This document shows, piece by piece, positions 60,162 to 64,000 of a DNA stretch of 64,000 bases; position 1 is the first letter of the stretch, and the number at the start of each line of letters is the position of its first letter. This stretch comes from Quercus robur (Eukaryota; Streptophyta; Magnoliopsida; Fagales; Fagaceae). A model generated the notes under the pieces. The model saw only the letters and a list, made by a program, of their open reading frames with translations, was not told the DNA's origin and made no database searches. Location of the stretch: the NCBI RefSeq assembly GCF_932294415.1, contig NC_065539.1, positions 33,110,001-33,174,000 on the forward strand. The letters are read 5' to 3'. Position numbers and translations under genes: made by a program.

Positions 60162-61433
60162 CATGCTAAATTTTTCGCTAAAGATTGGACCTAGTAGAAA
60201 GTAAATTTTAGAGATTTCGATTTAAGTTCTTGGATTTGATGGTAGTGAAGTCTAATTTGCAAGGCTGAATGACATAATATTGTGTTTTGGACATGCCGAA
60301 GAACGATAAAAAATAAAAAAATTGTTTTATTGATCTGTATGTTTCAATGGAAAAACTTAAGGTTCATGAATCATGAAGACTTTGATTTACCTTATTGGTT
60401 GTCTTCCCCTTTATAGAGAGTTTATGCTGTGTAAATATATGTTTACTTATGTTGAAAATGTTGAGGCTTTTTCAATATAAATATTTGGCCATGTTTGTTA
60501 TACAAATGCAAATATAAAGCAGATATGGTTCCCACTAAACTCACTATTTTTTTTTATCCAATATCTGTCTACTGTGATGGCAGTGTGCCAAGTTTCTTTA
60601 TTCTGAACCCTACTTGTATTCCCCCCCAACTTTCTGGTTGCTTTGACAGTAATTATGGACTCTGTGGAGCACAGATTGATCAGCTTCAATGTTTCAGATT
60701 GTTTCCGGGTATTATGTTTGAATTATAGTCGCCAAAACACTTAGCAAAGGCTAAGTGATGGACCTACCAATTGCTTAGGCAGTTGCCAAGTTATCAATTA
60801 TGTGATTCTAGGCAACTTGATATATAAGAAAAATATAGGGCAGAAAATATTTGTTGGAAGTGTTCTGTCTAATTGGAAGATATTTTATTCAGCCAAGACA
60901 AAAAAGAAATCTGATCGGAATTCTCAAGTAGATTCTGATATGCTTGGCCAAACAGAGTTCTTCAAGGAGGTGATCAAAACAAAAGGAAATCAAATCAGAA
61001 TCCCCAGCTAGCTGAATTTTGAAGGCTCTTAGCAGATTTTGTGACATTCAAGGAAGGAATTACAAGGAACACAAGGAATTGTAGAAATTACCACAAGGAC
61101 TTTACCATTATAGAAGAAGATAGCCACCAAAGTGTAGCATCTGTGGGATCATGCACAACTTCAAAGTACGAGATTATTAAAAAAAAAAAATGGCAGGTTT
61201 GCTTATACAAAATCCAAGAGTTTCAAGGGGTCAAGAGTTTTAGAGAAATTAAATGCTACTAGGCACTTTGCAAAAAGTGAGGATATTCATTTTCTAGTTC
61301 CTGCTTCTTCCATTGTTAACTGTAACTAATCAAAAGGAGAATACATACTTCCTAATATGCATGCTAAAAAAAAAAAAAACACATTCCATTTCAAAAGTTG
61401 TTTAGGAAAAATTTAGTCATTTCTATAGAAAAT
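59130..61433. other. Intergenic, no gene firmly supported
   Basis: Long T-runs near 59679-59707 and 60127-60159, and a pyrimidine-rich, leader-like segment at about 59700-59950. A short reading frame at about 60574-60700 contains LSGCFDSNYGLCGAQID, which recalls the end of a receptor-kinase leucine-rich region but is too short to assign. The 60.8-61.26 kb ORFs show no domain. Confidence 0.4.
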
Positions 61434-61579
61434 ACCCCTTTCTTTCTCAATGGACTACTTGAATCCAACTGTCTAATAATTTGCTTCAAAAGCCCTCGAT
61501 TAGGGTCTAGTAAAAGTTTCCTTGCTGCTTCCTGCTTTGATATGTTTACAAGTATGGAGGCAACATTGTGGGGTAAAAA
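61434..61579 (-). pseudogene. HGH1-like (DUF383-type) single-exon fragment
   Basis: The minus strand encodes NVASILVNISKQEAARKLLL and then RGLLKQIIRQLDSSSPLRKKG, which I recognise as an internal exon of the conserved eukaryotic HGH1 homologue. It ends at a plausible splice donor (GG|GTATTTT). No other HGH1 exon is seen within the window, and the sequence before the exon (TTTTTTTTACCCCAC) lacks an AG acceptor at the expected place. It is therefore probably a captured or left-over gene fragment. Confidence 0.6.
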
Positions 61580-62748
61580 AAAGGAAATTTCAAATTTTGC
61601 AAACCAAAAAAAAAAAAAATTATAATACAAAATAAAACATTAAAGACAATAAAATTAGAACATTTTTAAATAGCAGTACTCTTTTTCTGTGAACTTCAAT
61701 AGGAAAAATCTAATAATCATGTAATCTTCAACCAGAAAGATAAGGCCCAGAAAATGAGGTCAGAAAATTTAGAATTTTTAATACTTTCTAAGACATTGCC
61801 AAGATTTAATTGGCTTAAAACAATAACCTAGTGGTCTCAGAACAATCTAGAAACCTTTTGTGGAAAAACCTTTATGTATAACTATGGTTATTCTCTTCCA
61901 TTGTTGTGTTGTGTACCAATTGGGAGTATTACCAGTACTCAAATCTAGTACCACCACATGGAACAAAGTTTATTCATCAAAATCATATATTCATATGAAA
62001 CAACTTGAGTTGAAAAAAAAAAATGTAATTAATGAGTCAATACACAATTTGGTTCAACAAATTAGTATAACCCTAGCCACATCAAATTCAAAGAATAATG
62101 ATAAACCAAATGATGGGTCAAATCCAATATTCAGCTGTATTTGAGGATTTCAAATACCTAATGTTAATCAAAACCTGAAATCATCAAATGCTTAATGTTT
62201 CCTATGTTTGATTGACATCTATATTCTAATACTGAAAGGTAACACTGGTGAAACATCTAGAAAAGCCAAAAGATATGATGATATTTAACATCTGAATATG
62301 TAGCATGCCACAGAGAAAATGAATATGTGCTTATGTGAATAGGTTAATAACCAGAGAGCAAAATGAAAGAGGATGAATGCCCATTGTTAATTACTACTAC
62401 AATAGAAAGAGTTCCGAACAGTTGCATACACACCCATGGTAAGCATAGTTTCTGCCAATAAAAAAAAAAAAAAAAAGTGCAACAGGTACATAAAGAAAAT
62501 CTGATTACTACAACACCAAGCCTAAGCAACCCTATCGAGACAATCCCCCTTCCTTCAGAAAAGAAACTGAGGGTTCATTTGGTACTGCATCTCTAATCAC
62601 TTCAGTTGGATCTCCTTTTGATGACGTTGTGTTGCAAACATGTTCCTAGCCTCTTCGTTCCCATGAAGAAGTAGGTGCTGAACATATGAAGGCAATCACC
62701 TGATTGCACCCCAGAAAGAGTCAACACCATATCCATAACTGCTTAAAC
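61580..62748. other. Intergenic, nothing recognised
   Basis: AT-rich; A-run at about 62460-62477. The ORF 61860-62144 has no recognisable family. Confidence 0.45.
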
Positions 62749-63602
62749 CTCAGCAGCTGCTGTGGAAGCAAATGGTGTATGAGTACTTACACTTCTACTT
62801 TCAACAATAACATATAAGACGTTCTTCAAAGAGTTGGACATCTCTTGCACAATTGAACGCTTTTTTCTTGGTTTCTTGCAAATTCCTCTGAAAAGGTGGA
62901 CACCGCTTGTTAAGCCTTTCCCCTTATTCATTGCCAGTCCTACGCTCGACAATGATGGGCCTTTAACCTCCATTGGGTCAACACTTGCAGAGGGTTGACA
63001 TTGGGGGTCAACAAATTCTTTGCTATCAGTGGAGTCCCCAGACCCTTCGATGCATTCCTTTGGTATTTCACCACTCATGCAGAATGCATTTTTCTCTGTT
63101 GTAACCGTGCCTTTAAACATGATTTCCATAGACCCAACATTCGGCTAACCTTTGTTTTTAAAGGTTGATGCCTTGGGACATGCCTACATGTGTAGAACTA
63201 GTAGTTAGAACACAATATAGCTGTAGACAGTTGAGTTTTTCACAATTATGTAAAGTGAACTAACCTCAAGCTTTCAGGTCCACCACTCATCACTGGCTCA
63301 ATCTTCCCAGTTACAGGATCATAACCCAACCCAGTCTCATGCTTAAAAACCTCCTTCTAAGTCTTCCACTATTTTCTCAGATGATTCCATTTGTTTTTAA
63401 ACTGCATGTGAGTCACCACTTTTCCCATTTCACTCAACTATTTAATCACTACATCAACCCCTTCCTTTCTCAAATATCCTTGACTCCTCTTGTCGTCTAG
63501 GACCTAAGCATCACATAAATCACAAAAAACTTTTAGTTCCGTTGGATCTTTTCACCCAGTTCTCACTTCATTACCAATGTCCTTTGATTTCCCCTTACCC
63601 AT
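62749..63602 (-). pseudogene. Myb/SANT-like DNA-binding domain gene (Myb_DNA-bind_3 type), inactivated
   Basis: The minus-strand frame from ATG at 63602 shows KVFCDLCDA, YLRKEGVDVVI, QFKNKWNHLRK and KHETGLGYDPVTGKIE, the signature of the plant Myb/SANT-like domain found in L10-interacting Myb-like proteins and in PIF/Harbinger-associated proteins. In-frame stops (one TGA, four TAG) interrupt it without any frameshift in this exon. A probable intron follows (donor after GAAAGCTTGAG, near 63265); the second exon includes the open frame 63129..62743 rich in Ser, Pro and Lys (KKPRKKRS near its end). Gene relic or transposon accessory gene cannot be separated here. Confidence 0.65.
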
Positions 63603-64000
63603 TTTTGCTACAACGGAATTCTATACTCATTGAGGCATTTTGACAAACAGTTCGTATGCATATCATAATCGGTTATACATGCCCACATGAAAAATGCAAA
63701 TTAAACTCACATAGTCCAAATACAACATAGGCAAGAAGAGAAACCCACATATTAGTGTCATGAAAAACACAAAAACCACACACAAACATTGAACACAAAA
63801 ACCTCAAATTAATTTCATGGAAAACACAAAAATCACACACCAACAAATCAGAGAGTATGAGAAGTTAAACACGACTTATAGATAAATGCAGAGACCCACA
63901 GTGGCGGCAATGATGTCCTAAGCAGAGAGAAGGTAGGCTCGAGCGAAGGAAGAACAGAGGGTGGGTTCGTTTGTTACTGTGTTTCCTCTGTTTTGATGGT
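63603..64000. other. Window edge, nothing firmly recognised
   Basis: Upstream flank of the Myb/SANT pseudogene with several CACAAAAA(C/T)CACACAC repeats (63770-63850). Confidence 0.45.

Overview
This is a nuclear window from a flowering plant, very probably a woody eudicot. The evidence is spliced plant genes (an FBD-type F-box gene, the 143-residue plant form of a complex I subunit, a tau-class glutathione transferase), long AT-rich introns, and dense plant transposons (TRIM, LARD, solo LTRs, hAT, MULE, PIF/Harbinger, SINEs). I cannot fix the genus from sequence alone. I see no rRNA, tRNA, CRISPR or bacterial operon.

Layout. 0-1.5 kb: F-box/FBD gene (+). 2.7-7.3 kb: a PIF/Harbinger-type element, a tandem TRIM array (five LTRs, two of them truncated), and a TIR element with a nested hAT MITE. 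8.6-12.8 kb: NDUFA13-type complex I subunit (-), three exons, 3.67 kb first intron. 13.1-20.8 kb: a SINE, a MITE, a complete non-autonomous LTR element (14230-18384) with 15 leader repeats of about 80 bp, a Harbinger-type element and a solo LTR. 21.4-37.5 kb: one composite unit, interpreted as a decayed autonomous MULE of about 5.8 kb net. It is inflated to 16.1 kb by a 7.3 kb probable solo LTR (itself carrying a 4 kb hAT element), a Harbinger-type element (carrying a MULE MITE) and another MULE MITE. 38.75-42.67 kb: a four-exon F-box gene (-). 44.36-54.79 kb: a large higher-order satellite with an inverted end. 54.8-55.9 kb: a second tandem array sharing a palindrome with the first. 56.8-58.1 kb: intact tau GST (+). 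58.3-59.1 kb: solo LTR. 59.1-64 kb: mostly unassigned sequence, with an HGH1-like exon fragment and a Myb/SANT-like pseudogene.

The four intact host genes (F-box/FBD, NDUFA13, F-box, GSTU) are unrelated single genes, not a pathway cluster. Many transposon boundaries are backed by target-site duplications (TSDs) readable in the sequence, so much of the order of nesting can be reconstructed. The least conventional structure is the 44.36-54.79 kb array: eleven direct higher-order units of usually about 760-870 bp, a spacer of about 250 bp, and one unit in inverted orientation, resembling a strongly asymmetric foldback element or a satellite born from one.
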